A stretch of 64,000 bases of DNA from Paraescarpia echinospica. Its lineage: Eukaryota > Annelida > Polychaeta > Sabellida > Siboglinidae. Made by a program: the position numbers and the translations under genes. The notes beneath the pieces were generated by a model. The model did not search any database, had not been told where the DNA came from, and was given only the letters and a program-made list of their open reading frames with translations. Numbering within the stretch: position 1 is the stretch's first letter; each line of letters starts with the position of its first letter. This document shows, one piece after another, positions 41,552 to 53,986 of the stretch. The stretch lies in NCBI GenBank assembly GCA_020002185.1, contig CM034538.1, positions 4,357,379 to 4,421,378 of the forward strand, in the 5' to 3' direction.

Positions 41552-43158
41552 GTCGGCTGTGTTTAGTCTTGGTGCAGAGTAGGTCGGCTGTGTTGAGTCT
41601 TGGTACAGAGTAGGTTGGCTGTGTTAAGTCTTGGTACAGAGTAGGTGGGCAGTGTTAAATCTTGGTACAGAGTAGGTCGGCTTGGTTAAGTCTTGGTACA
41701 GAGTAGGTGGGCAGTGTTAAGTCTTGGTACAGAGTAGGTGGGCTGTGTTAAGTCTTGGTACAGAGTAGGTGGGCAGTGTTAAATCTTGGTACAGAGTAGG
41801 TCGGCTGTGTTAAGTCTTGGTACAGAGTAGGTTGGCTGTGTTAAGTCTTGGTACAGAGTAGGTTGGCTGTGTTAAGTCTTGGTACAGAGTAGGTGGGCAG
41901 TGTTAAATCTTGGTACAGAGTAGGTCGGCTGTGTTAAGTCTTGATACAGAGTAGGTCGGCTGTGTTAAATCTTGGTACAGAGTAGGTCGGCTGTGTTAAG
42001 TCTTGGTACAGAGTAGGTCGTCTGTGTTAAGTCTTGGTACAGAGTAGGTTGGCTGTGTTAAGTCTTGGTACAGAGTAGGTGGGCAGTATTAAATCTTGGT
42101 ACAGAGTAGGTCGGCTGTGTTAAGTCTTGATACAGAGTAGGTCGGCTGTGTTAAGTCTTGGTACAGAGTAGGTCGGCTGTGTTAAGTCTTGGTACAGAGT
42201 AGGTCGGCTGTGTTGAGTCTTGGTACAGAGTAGGTGGGCAGTGTTAAGTCTTGGTACAGAGTAGGTCGGCTGTGTTAAGTCTTGGTACAGAGTAGGTGGG
42301 CAGTGTTAAGTCTTGGTACAGAATAGGCCGGCTGTGTTGAGTCTTGGTACAGAGTAGGTCGGCTGTGTTGAGTCTTGGTACAGAGTAGGTCGGCTGTGTT
42401 GAGTCTTGGTACAGAGTAGGTGGGCAGTGTTAAGTCTTGGTACAGAGTAGGTTGGCTGTGTTAAGTCTTGGTACAGAGTAGGTCGGCTGTGTTGAGTCTT
42501 CGTACAGAGTAGGTCGGCTGTGTTGAGTCTTGGTACAGAGTAGGTGGGCAGTGTTAAGTCTTGGTACAGAGTAGGTCGGCTGTGTTAAGTCTTGGTACAG
42601 AGTAGGTCGGCTGTGTTGAGTCTTCGTACAGAGTAGGTCGGCTGTGTTGAGTCTTGGTACAGAGTAGGTGGGCAGTGTTAAGTCTTGGTACAGAGTAGGT
42701 CGGCTGTGTTAAGTCTTGGTACAGAGTAGGTCGGCTTGGTTAAGTCTTGGTACAGAGTAGGTGGGCAGTGTTAAGTCTTGGTACAGAATAGGCCGGCTGT
42801 GTTGAGTCTTGGTACAGAGTAGGTGGGCAGTGTTAAGTCTTGGTACAGAGTAGGTCGGCTGTGTTAAGTCTTGGTACAGAGTATGTCGGCTTGGTTAAGT
42901 CTTGGTACAGAGTAGGTGGGCAGTGTTAAGTCTTGGTACAGAATAGGCCGGCTGTGTTGAGTCTTGGTACAGAGTAGGTGGGCAGTGTTAAGTCTTGGTA
43001 CAGAGTAGGTCGGCTGTGTTAAGTCTTGGTACAGAGTAGGTCGGCTTGGTTAAGTCTTGGTACAGAGTAGGTGGGCAGTGTTAAGTCTTGGTACAGAGTA
43101 GGTCGGCTGCGTTAAGTCTTGGTACAGAGTAGGTCGGCTGTGTTAAGTCTTGGTACAG
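41552..43158. repeat. Donor-side boundary minisatellite, 31-bp unit, ~52 copies, cut by the gap
   Basis: The unit is GTCGGCTGTGTTAAGTCTTG then GTACAGAGTAG. GTCGGCTGTGTT is the intron start right after exon 22 and CAG|GTCGGC or TAG|GTCGGC recurs in every unit. Variants have GTGGGCAGTG or GTTGGCTGTG. The array is interrupted by the N run, so its real length is unknown. Confidence 0.93.
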
Positions 43159-44158
43159 NNNNNNNNNNNNNNNNNNNNNNNNNNNNNNNNNNNNNNNNNN
43201 NNNNNNNNNNNNNNNNNNNNNNNNNNNNNNNNNNNNNNNNNNNNNNNNNNNNNNNNNNNNNNNNNNNNNNNNNNNNNNNNNNNNNNNNNNNNNNNNNNNN
43301 NNNNNNNNNNNNNNNNNNNNNNNNNNNNNNNNNNNNNNNNNNNNNNNNNNNNNNNNNNNNNNNNNNNNNNNNNNNNNNNNNNNNNNNNNNNNNNNNNNNN
43401 NNNNNNNNNNNNNNNNNNNNNNNNNNNNNNNNNNNNNNNNNNNNNNNNNNNNNNNNNNNNNNNNNNNNNNNNNNNNNNNNNNNNNNNNNNNNNNNNNNNN
43501 NNNNNNNNNNNNNNNNNNNNNNNNNNNNNNNNNNNNNNNNNNNNNNNNNNNNNNNNNNNNNNNNNNNNNNNNNNNNNNNNNNNNNNNNNNNNNNNNNNNN
43601 NNNNNNNNNNNNNNNNNNNNNNNNNNNNNNNNNNNNNNNNNNNNNNNNNNNNNNNNNNNNNNNNNNNNNNNNNNNNNNNNNNNNNNNNNNNNNNNNNNNN
43701 NNNNNNNNNNNNNNNNNNNNNNNNNNNNNNNNNNNNNNNNNNNNNNNNNNNNNNNNNNNNNNNNNNNNNNNNNNNNNNNNNNNNNNNNNNNNNNNNNNNN
43801 NNNNNNNNNNNNNNNNNNNNNNNNNNNNNNNNNNNNNNNNNNNNNNNNNNNNNNNNNNNNNNNNNNNNNNNNNNNNNNNNNNNNNNNNNNNNNNNNNNNN
43901 NNNNNNNNNNNNNNNNNNNNNNNNNNNNNNNNNNNNNNNNNNNNNNNNNNNNNNNNNNNNNNNNNNNNNNNNNNNNNNNNNNNNNNNNNNNNNNNNNNNN
44001 NNNNNNNNNNNNNNNNNNNNNNNNNNNNNNNNNNNNNNNNNNNNNNNNNNNNNNNNNNNNNNNNNNNNNNNNNNNNNNNNNNNNNNNNNNNNNNNNNNNN
44101 NNNNNNNNNNNNNNNNNNNNNNNNNNNNNNNNNNNNNNNNNNNNNNNNNNNNNNNNNN
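43159..44158. other. Assembly gap, exactly 1000 N
   Basis: The run of N is exactly 1000 long, typical of a gap of unknown size placed by a scaffolder. The left edge is inside the 31-bp array after exon 22 and the right edge inside the GCATGCATGAAT tract that equals 17505. Confidence 0.98.
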
Positions 44159-44764
44159 CGCATGAATACATGCATGCATGAATGCATGCATGAATGCACG
44201 CACACACATACACACAGTAACTCGTTTATAGTTAGATGCAATTGGCGTGAATACGTTTATTTAAAAACAAAATTGACAAATATTTCAGATATAAACGTTA
44301 AATAATAAATGTTACAGATATAAACATCTTAGAATCCCCAATGAGTGTCAACAGGCCATCAACCAGGGTCTTGCCATGGATGGCAATCTTGTTTAAAACA
44401 ACTCTGTCAGGATTACAGAGACTTTGAAAGACACCTTGCATCAGTGTGTTTGTGTGTACATGGCTACGTGCTTATGTATGTGGATGCTTGTATGTGTGTG
44501 TGTGTCGGTGTGTGTTTGTCTGTATGTTTGTGCATACTCATGTGTAAAATAACCCAAGACTTATTTGTTTGAAATCACATTCCCACTCTAAACCTTTAGC
44601 ATTCCCTTGTTCTAATGATGGCTCTTGTGCGTCCTTGCTCATGATTTTGCCTTGCGATTCTTGTATGCTGCACATCTGAGCTCGGATTCCTGAGGATAGG
44701 CGCTATAGAAAATGTATTATTATGTATGTGAACTAACATATCCATGCTTGCGTCTGTGTTTTAG

Positions 44765-44840
44765 CAAACTGCACAGCAAGCCGAGGAAGATGACGCAGAA
44801 GTTGGAACCTCACCCAAACACGTCATCCAGACTGTCGTAG
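44765..44840 (+). CDS. SYMPK: Symplekin exon 7, second copy
   Basis: Identical protein segment ([13 protein letters not shown]...) and splice sites (TTTTAG, GTGGGT) as 18111-18186. Confidence 0.78.
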
Positions 44841-45069
44841 GTGGGTCTACTTACTGCTTCGTACCATCTGCTTATAATCGAGGAAACATCTATATGCAGG
44901 TATATGAACGTTTTCCTCTTAGACGGCTTGAACCTCTGCTAATTGCATTATGGGTCTATGGTATCCCACAGAATGTGTGTTTAAATAAGAAAGCACAACT
45001 GAAGTGTTTTATTTAGTAACCCTTCCACATTGTTGTTGATCAGACTTAGATTGAGTGCTCTGATTGCAG

Positions 45070-45134
45070 GTGGGTCAGTGCCTAGTGATGACTTCAAGAA
45101 GCCACCGCTGCCAATGTTGGCTCAGCCACCAAGT
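45070..45134 (+). CDS. SYMPK: Symplekin exon 8, second copy
   Basis: Same as 18416-18480 ([13 protein letters not shown]...), acceptor TTGCAG, donor GTAAGT. The AGGTGGGTC repeat at both intron ends is kept. Confidence 0.78.
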
Positions 45135-45155
45135 GTAAGTGACTGTCCCCAGCTT

Positions 45156-47026
45156 TACAATGTTCACACTGATGATGGTACAGCAACAACCAGATCAACA
45201 AGTACAACAACTACAATGTTCACACTGATGATGGTACAGCAACAACCAGATCAACAAGTACAACAACTACAATGTTCACACTGATGATGGTACAGCAATA
45301 ACCACATCGACAAGTACAACTACAATGTTCACACTGATGATGGTACAGCAACAACCACATCGACAAGTACAACTACAATGTTCACACTGATGATGGTACA
45401 GCAACAACCACATCGACAAGTAGAACAACTACAATGTTCACACTCATGATAGTACAGCAACAACCACATCGACAAGTACAACTACAATGTTCACACTGAT
45501 GATGGTACAGCAACAACCACATCGACAAGTACAACAACTACAATGTTCACACTGATGATGGTACAGCAACAACCACATCGACAAGTACAACTACAATGTT
45601 CACACTGATGATGGTACAGCAACAACCACATCGACAAGTACAACTACAATGTTCACACTGATGATGGTACAGCAACAACCACATCGACAAGTACAACTAC
45701 AATGTTCACACTGATGATGGTACAGCAACAACCACATCGACAAGTACAACAACTACAATGTTCACACTGATGATAGTACAGCAACAACCACATCGACAAG
45801 TACAACTACAATGTTCACACTGATGATGGTACAGCAACAACCACATCGACAAGTACAACAACTACAATGTTCACACTGATGATGGTACAGCAACAACCAC
45901 ATCGATAAGTACAACTACAATGTTCACACTGATGATGGTACAGCAACAACCACATCGACAAGTACAACTACAATGTTCACACTGATGATGGTACAGCAAC
46001 AACTACATCGACAAGTACAACTACAATGTTCACACTGATGATGGTACAGCAACAACCACATCGACAAGTAGAACAACTACAATGTTCACACTGATGATAG
46101 TACAGCAACAACCACATCGACAAGTACAACTACAATGTTCACACTGATGATGGTACAGCAACAACCACATCGACAAGTACAATAACTACAATGTTCACAC
46201 TGATGATAGTACAGCAACAACCACATCGACAAGTACAACTACAATGTTCACACTGATGATGGTACAGCAACAACCACATCGACAAGTACAACAACTACAA
46301 TGTTCACACTGATGATGGTACAGCAACAACCACATCGACAAGTACAACTACAATGTTCACACTGATGATGGTACAGCAACAACCACATCGACAAGTACAA
46401 CAACTACAATGTTCACACTGATGATGGTACAGCAACAACCACATCGACAAGTACAACAACTACAATGTTCACACTGATGATAGTACAGCAACAACCACAT
46501 CGACAAGTACAACAACTACAATGTTCACACTGATGATGGTACAGCAACAACCACATCGACAAGTACAACAACTACAATGTTCACACTGATGATAGTACAG
46601 CAACAACCACATCGACAAGTACAACAACTACAATGTTCACACTGATGATGGTACAGCAACAACCACATCGACAAGTACAACAACTACAATGTTCACACTG
46701 ATGATGGTACAGCAACAACCACATCGACAAGTACAACAACTACAATGTTCACACTGATGATGGTACAGCAACAACCACATCGACAAGTACAACAACTACA
46801 ATGTTCACACTGATGATGGTACAGCAATAACCACATCGACAAGTACAACAACTACAATGTTCACACTGATGATGGTACAGCAACAACCACATCGACAAGT
46901 ACAACAACTACAATGTTCACACTGATGATGGTACAGCAACAACCACATCGACAAGTACAACAACTACAATGTTCACACTGATGATGGTACAGCAACAACC
47001 ACATCGACAAGTACAACAACTACAAT
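45156..47026. repeat. 53/56-bp minisatellite, second copy
   Basis: Same units as 18502-20510. Total about 140 bp shorter, with different order of AAC-containing units and without the truncated unit seen near 18890. Confidence 0.93.
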
Positions 47027-47384
47027 TGCGTTATTTCTTATGTAGCATGTTTTCGAAACATCGTAATGCATTTGAGATAGAATGATTGGTGTAAGTTAAT
47101 CAACATTCTTCACTGAAAATGCATCTGTAAGCCAACTAATTTAAAATGTATCCACACTAAAGTAATATGTTTCTGTTAGTTGCGTATGGTCACCGGGCCT
47201 TGTCGAGCTGTGTAGTTTGCGCACAAATCAGATAAGATATGTGAACATTTCATCGTACTTATTTAATCTCCACACCGTTACCAACATTTAGTACACAAGA
47301 TGGAATGTTGTTCAAAATCGAAAATATAGGGAGATATGCCATAGGGAAACATCTTGATATATAGTTACAGTGGGCAGTAATAAA

Positions 47385-48197
47385 CAGGGTGCACGGTGGA
47401 TTTAGTTGACAGGTAGTCCATCGGACTAGGTGACTCAGAAACAACTAGTCCTCATATTGTTTTACTAGTCCTTAAAAATCAATCATACTGTTGTATCATA
47501 TATGTGTGACAGTTATGGCACATAGTAAAAGTGGCTTTTTTCATAAAGAAAACAAGCCGTTTCCCATTTCAATTAAATGTTCAACTAAATGTGTCATTAA
47601 TAAAAACAAACACGTGATTTCGTAGATCCAATTGCAAAGTTATCAGAAGAAATGACTAGTTTAATCAGGGGCAGCAAACACTGAACAGGAGTCGTGGACA
47701 AGGCGATGCCAGCAGAATTTGAAGCCTTTTCATTAGCGTTTTCTTTCCCGAAGCCGACTAAACAATCAGTAACATTGCTGGCGTTTGGTAACTTGCTAAA
47801 ATAATCACCCAATGCAGGAATAACGCAACTACCATCACAACGGGATAGCACGTAACGATGTCTGTAACCCGCGCATGTATGTTTGTCCATATCGCTCATC
47901 ACTCATGGTCGCTAGGTGGCACTACCTATCCTACGCTAACCGGATGTAAACAGCCGCCATTTACATTCACTGCGTTCAGCAAGTTTCCCATCTGACAGTC
48001 GTACGGAATATTTAGCTGCCTGTGATAAAATGTTACCTTACTGTCTGATTTTGTTTTATTCCATCACAACACCCATAGCGTAAATTAATTTACATAATAA
48101 CAGCTAGTCCGATGGGACTGCTCCACTAAACATGGACTAGTCCGATCACTGAAACTACTCGTCCGGGACGATCGGACCGGCCTTATTTCGCAGCCTG
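47385..48197 (-). mobile_element. 813-bp hAT-like non-autonomous transposon, insertion present only in this copy
   Basis: The + strand ends are CAGGGTGCACGGTGG and ...TTATTTCGCAGCCTG; it is in reverse orientation to the element at 5697-6537. AATAAA occurs on both sides (47379-47384 and 48198-48203), and the corresponding place in the first copy (near 20873) has one AATAAA and no element. This proves insertion with a 6-bp duplication. No transposase. A frame on this strand (47902-47597) shares parts with the other member but has no known function. Confidence 0.87.
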
Positions 48198-48803
48198 AAT
48201 AAAGTGCCTAAATTTGCGTAATATCCAGAAAAACCATTAATTTCTCAACAGCATAATTATTACCATTACCATGGTGTGTAATTTTTTTTTTAATTCCTCC
48301 TAAAATCTGTAAAAGTTACATAGAAAAAGTAAAAGTGAGGTTAATTAGGCTAATGGCAGCATTGATGCACACAACAGAAAGCTGTCAAAATGGTTATAAT
48401 GCCATTTGATGCACTTTATGCTACATTTCTGTTCACAGGCATGGTAACGGTGTTGAATTGCTTTGCTCCAGCATATAGCACAGTCAATTTCTTAAAATGT
48501 CAATTTCGACAAAAGTATTACATTCAGCGTAACCATTTACTGTACAGTCATTTGCATATATCTGACTTGTACTAACTAATGTTTTGTGTTATTCAAACAT
48601 AATTTTTGTTTTGCTTTGTTCCAAAGCCCAATTGATAGTCTAAAAGCATAATGACACATATATATATGTCGTAATGGGAGCCTCCCTGACCTTACTATGA
48701 ATGTTACATCGTATTCTTTACATGACGGTCAAAATAAATACTGACCGTCCGTCCGTCTCTTACAATTAGTTGCGCTGGGTCTCCCTCACTGTGATGTGTG
48801 TAG

Positions 48804-48915
48804 GTGCCACGCAAGACCCGAGCCTTCAAGTTGTCAAGTGTCACCCAGACCCTGGACCGCGCCACAATGGACAGCATGGCCCTGCGAGCCCTGGAGAGGA
48901 TCCTCCTTAATGAGA
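48804..48915 (+). CDS. SYMPK: Symplekin exon 9, second copy
   Basis: Same protein as 21468-21579 ([13 protein letters not shown]...), with acceptor GTGTAG and donor GTGAGT. Confidence 0.9.
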
Positions 48916-48954
48916 GTGAGTAGAGTAGGCACAGGCCCTCAAGCCCTGGACAAC

Positions 48955-49755
48955 ATGGTAAATGTTCTACTGGTGTCAGCAGAGACCATGGTAGATGTTC
49001 TACATGTGTCAATAGAGATCATGGTAGATGTTCTACTAGTGTCAACAGAGACCATGGTAGATGTTCTACAATGGTCAACAGAGACCATGATAGATGTTCT
49101 ACATGTGTCAATAGAGACCATGGTAGATGTTCTACTAGTGTCAACAGAGACCATGGTAGATGTTCTACTCGTGTCAATAGAGACCATGGTACATGTTCTG
49201 TTGGTATCAACAGAGACCATGGTAGATGTTCTACTGGTGTCAACATAGACCATGGTATATGTTCTACTGATGTCAGCAGAGACCATGGTAGATGTTCTGT
49301 TGGTGTCAACAGAGACCATGGTAGATGTTCTACTGGTGTCAATAGAGACCATGGTAGGAGTTCAATTGGTGTCAACAGACACCATCATAGATGTTCTACT
49401 GGTGTCAGCAGAGACCATGGTAGATGTTCTACTGGTGTCAGTAGAGACCATGGTAAATGTTCTCCTGGTGTCAGCAGAGGCCATGGTAGATGTTCTCCTG
49501 GTGTTAGTAGAAACCATGGCAGATGTCCTACTGGTGTCAGTAGATACCATGGTAGATGTTAAAAAAGTAAAAATTATATAGCGCAGTATCCAGTCCTCAG
49601 GACTGTTCAAAGCGCTTTACACTTTACTCCCTGGCAGACCTGTTCAATCGAACACCATCTCGACTTCTCTGGGAAGCTGTTCTCCTGGTGTCAGTAGAGA
49701 TCATAGTAGATGTTCTCCTGGTGTCAGTAGAGACCATGGTAGATGTTCTACTGAT
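48955..49755. repeat. 33-bp minisatellite, second copy, with SINE-like insertion at 49561-49678
   Basis: Same array and same internal insertion as 21618-22416. A unit near 21990 that is shortened by two bases in the first copy is full length here. Confidence 0.9.
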
Positions 49756-49819
49756 GACACAATGTGTACTGTTGCTGTAGTTGTCTTCATCAAGGGGTTA
49801 TGTTTGTATCCCTCTGCAG

Positions 49820-49906
49820 AGACAGTGAAGTCTGGGGAGTTTGCCAGCGCCCAGATGAAGATTGCCACCAGTCTAGTGGCACAGTTCGGAGGTCAACTGA
49901 AAGATG
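49820..49906 (+). CDS. SYMPK: Symplekin exon 10, second copy
   Basis: Identical to 22483-22569 ([13 protein letters not shown]...). Confidence 0.9.
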
Positions 49907-50651
49907 GTAGGTTGACCTTGACCTTCTTATATTAAATTATATTTTTCTATTGACCTTAACCTACTCTTTGAAGCCACTGAAGGTAATGATGTGGACGTTT
50001 GACGGCGATTATGTAACTTGGAACAATTGTAGAAAACACAGAGAGCATTGCAAGTATTATACTTATACACCTTGAAGACTTCATCAACTGAAGTCTTTGT
50101 ATGTACTTTTGTTATGAAATTGGCCCCAGCCTTGCCATGTTGGTAATGATTTCTTGAGGTGAAAACTGAATATGCATAAGAAAGTTCTCAAACAGAAATC
50201 GATTAATGCAACTTGCATACCAGGGTAGTTATGTTGTATAGTCAATGTTCACAACATTATTGTTTAGAATTACATCATCTTCATCAGACATGAATCCATC
50301 AATGCATCATATTAGCACCATATTATGTTTTATGGTACGAATGCTTTGTGAAACCAGAGTCTTGCCCCTAGTTGGTGTCCAATCATTACCCCATGTGAAT
50401 GTGCTTGTTCAACTCATGTAAATGCTGTTGTTAAACTCGTAAATTATGTTATTTACCCGCTGTGAGCACTTTTGTTCAACTCAGGGCTGGTGTTCAGGTC
50501 GTATGTATGTTGATCGACTCATCAATGTTGTTGTTCGGCTCATCAATGTTGTTGTTCGGCTCATCAATGTTGTTGTTCGGCTCATGTGGATGCTGTTGTT
50601 CAACTCATATAGATGGTTTTGTTAAACTTGTGTGAATGTTTCATCTTGAAG

Positions 50652-50847
50652 AGCTGCAGAACTTCATCTTTGCGGACCTGCGTAACCGGGCTGAGATCGC
50701 CGTGGCATGGATCTACCAGGAGTACGCCAACTTCCAAGGCTACAACCTGGTGACAGCCAGCGCAGAGAAACCCAACGTCGCAAGTTACGACGAGTGCCTC
50801 ACACGCTTACTTAATGGACTGCTAGAACGCCCTGATCAGAGAGAGGG
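50652..50847 (+). CDS. SYMPK: Symplekin exon 11, second copy
   Basis: Identical protein to 23294-23489 ([15 protein letters not shown]...). One more GTTGTTCGGCTCATCAAT unit lies upstream than in the first copy. Confidence 0.92.
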
Positions 50848-51312
50848 GTAAGTTGACTCACCTACTTAATGGACTGCTAGAATGCCCAAATCAAAGAGAT
50901 GGGCAAGTTGACTCAACTACTTACAGGACTGCTGATAATAATAATATATATATTTATAATTATTATGCTTCTTGGTTGTTATAAGTATATATATATATAT
51001 ATTATGCATCTGGGTCATTATAAATATATATATATTATTATGCATGTGGGTCATTATAAGTACATATATGTATTATTATGCATGTGGTCATTATAAGTAT
51101 ATATATATATTATTATGCATGTGGGTCATTATAAGTATATGTCCTCCGAGGCACCGATGTCCACTTGTTTTTTCTGTGTCCTCTCACTTCCTTGCACCGT
51201 TGTCCTCTGACTGACCAATTGGCGATGTATTTAAAAGAACACAAAGGCAGTTGTTTTGACTTAAAGAGTTATGTGTTCGTTTTGCCGCCTTTCAATGAAA
51301 TATGGAAACAAA

Positions 51313-52762
51313 TGGTAGAGTGGTTAGAGTATCCAGATGGTGCCATGGTGAACTGTAGAGTGGTTAGAGTATCCAGATGGTGCCGTGGTGATGGGTAGAG
51401 TGGTTAGAGTATCCAGATGGTGCCGTGGTGAGCGGTAGAGTGGTTAGAGTATCCAAATGGTGCCATGGTGAACGGTAGAGTGGTTAGAGTATCCAGAAGG
51501 TGCTATGGTGAACGGTAGAGTGGTTAGAGTATCCAGATAGTGCCATGGTGAACGGTAGAGTGGTTAGAGTATCCAGATGGTGCCATGGTGAACGGTAGAT
51601 TGGTTAGAGTATCCAGATGGTGCCATGGTGAACGGTAGAGTGGTTAGAGTATCCAAATGGTGCCATGGTGAACGGTAGAGCGGTTAGAGTATCCAGAAGG
51701 CGTCATGGTGAACGGTAGAGTGTTTAGAGTATCCAGATGGTGCTATGGTGAACGGTAGAGTGGTTATAGTATCCAGATGGTGCCATGGTGAACGGTAGAG
51801 TGGTTAGAGTATCAAGATGGTGCCATGGTGAACGGTAGAGGGGTTAGAGTATCCAGATGGTGCCATGGTGAATGGTAGAGTGGTTAGAGTATCCAGATGG
51901 TACCGTGGTTAACGGTAGAGTGGTTAGAGTATCCAGAAGGCGTCATGGTGAACGGTAGAGTGGTTAGAGTATCCAGATGGTGCCATGGTGAACGGTAGAG
52001 TGGTTAGAGTATCAAGATGGTGCCATGGTGAACGGTAGAGTAGTTAGAGTATCCAGATGGTGCCATGGTGAACGGTAGAGTGGTTAGAGTATCCAGCTGG
52101 TGCCATGGTAGAGTGGTTAGAGTATCCAGATGGTGCCATGGTAGAGTGGTTAGAGTATCCAGATGGTGCCGTGGTGAGTGGTAGAGTGGTTAGAGTATCC
52201 AGATGGTGCCATGGTAGAGTGGTTAGAGTATCCAAATGGTGCCATGGTAGAGTGGTTAGAGTCCAGATGGTGCCATGGTGAATGGTAGAGTGGTTAGAGT
52301 ATCCAAATGGTGCCATGGTGAACGGTAGAGTGGTTAGAGTATCCAGATGGTGCCATGGTGAACGGTAGAGTGGTTAGAGTATCAAGATGGTGTCATGGTA
52401 GAGTGGTTAGAGTATCCAGATGGTGCCATGGTAGAGTGGTTAGAGTATCCTGATGGTGCCATGGTGAACGGTAGAGTGGTTAGAGTATCCAGATGGTGCC
52501 ATGGTAGAGTGGTTAGAGTATCCAGATGGTGCCATGGTAGAGTGGTTAGAGTATCCAGATGGTGTCATGGTAGAGTGGTTAGAGTATCCAGATGGTGTCA
52601 TGGTGAACGGTAGAGTGGTTAGAGTATCCAGATGGTGCCATGGTGAACGGTAGAGTGGTTAGAGTATCCAGATGGTGCCATGGTGAACGGTAGAGTGGTT
52701 AGAGTATCCAGATGGTGCCATGGTAGAGTGGTTAGAGTATCCATATGGTGCCATGGTGAACA
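51313..52762. repeat. 40/33-bp A-box-like minisatellite, second copy (~37 copies)
   Basis: Same unit as 23955-27376 but less than half the length. Flanks are almost identical, so the difference is pure array contraction or expansion. Confidence 0.93.
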
Positions 52763-52955
52763 GGTTAAAATGAGGATATTGTAATGGTAATAAGCGATGC
52801 CCTTGGCTTGTTGTCCACATGGGTCGGTTTAACCTAGTGTAAAAAAATGCTGCAAGAAACCAGAGCATTAGTCATTTCATGTAACTCAGTGCTTTCACTC
52901 AGTTTCTTTCACAAGTTGCACAATTACTGACTGATTTCTCTACTTTCCCTTTCAG

Positions 52956-53037
52956 TTTATTCAGCCGACTCGTTCTCGAAGCCCCTTACATCACCCCCAA
53001 TGCGATCCAGGTCCTCAAGAAATACTGTCAGGACGAG
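52956..53037 (+). CDS. SYMPK: Symplekin exon 12, second copy
   Basis: Same protein as 27567-27648; one silent change (GTCCTC for GTCCTT). Weak donor GTTTGT kept. Confidence 0.92.
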
Positions 53038-53287
53038 GTTTGTATCGAGTCACTATTGACACAAATGTTCGTATATATATTGACATTTAAATTCTCAAAA
53101 TTTAAACCATTGAAATATTTACTTTTGCATTGAATAACACGTGTTGCAGTTGGTGATGTGTCCTGCACACATGCTGTGTGCTGTAACAGGTGTTGCAGTC
53201 GGTGATGTGTGTTTTATGAATGGTGTATGTGCAGTAGGTGATGTGTGCTGTTATGTGTGCTGCAAGTGTGCTGTGGTGTTGTCTCAG

Positions 53288-53401
53288 ACTCGTATCTACC
53301 TGGGCATGACAACACTGAAGGAGTTGATTGTGAAGCGGCCATGCATGAAGCTTGAGTTTCTGGAGGTTCTGCTTGACTTCACCTCGCATGAGAAGAATGA
53401 C
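53288..53401 (+). CDS. SYMPK: Symplekin exon 13, second copy
   Basis: Same protein as 27899-28012; first codon ACT for ACG (silent). Confidence 0.93.
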
Positions 53402-53911
53402 GTAAGCAACATGTTGTGCCAGATTTTAGAGAAATTATATTTAAGAATTACTTAAAAGTAGGCAACTGCCGCGTAGCACTCTACCACGTCTATATCAGAA
53501 ATTTAATATATAAATGACACATATAAACCAATATGAAATGCAAATGACAAAACTGAAACGTGTGAATTTTGGTCTTTAAATGCTAAATTTCCCTTAATAT
53601 GTGCCCTAAATTGGCAAACTGAAATGCGCACTCAAGATCTCGGTGAGATCTACCAGATAGGTTTAACTAAAATGCTTTTACTTTAAATAGCAATTGACTG
53701 TAGCAAAAACGTAAAAATGTAAATGTTTCCATTTTGGTGAATTGACCATATAAATCTTTATGCAGCGTAACAGAAGTCGAACATGCTGTACCACAAAAGA
53801 TCTGTCTGTAAACTGTGCATCATAATTAACTATATGATACACTGTATCACCAGGATATCCAAATGTGAAACAAAGTGCTTGTTTTATCTGTCTTTGTGTC
53901 TTTTGTTCTAG

Positions 53912-53980
53912 GTTCGTAACACAGCGATCCGAGTAACAAAGAAATTGCACGAGAGGAAAGATTTGGAGGAACCAATTGAG
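53912..53980 (+). CDS. SYMPK: Symplekin exon 14, second copy
   Basis: Identical to 28521-28589. Confidence 0.9.
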
Positions 53981-53986
53981 GTAATG

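Noticed and set aside
43081..44241. Open frames crossing the N run
   Set aside because: The frames are open only because N cannot give stops; the flanks are simple repeats.
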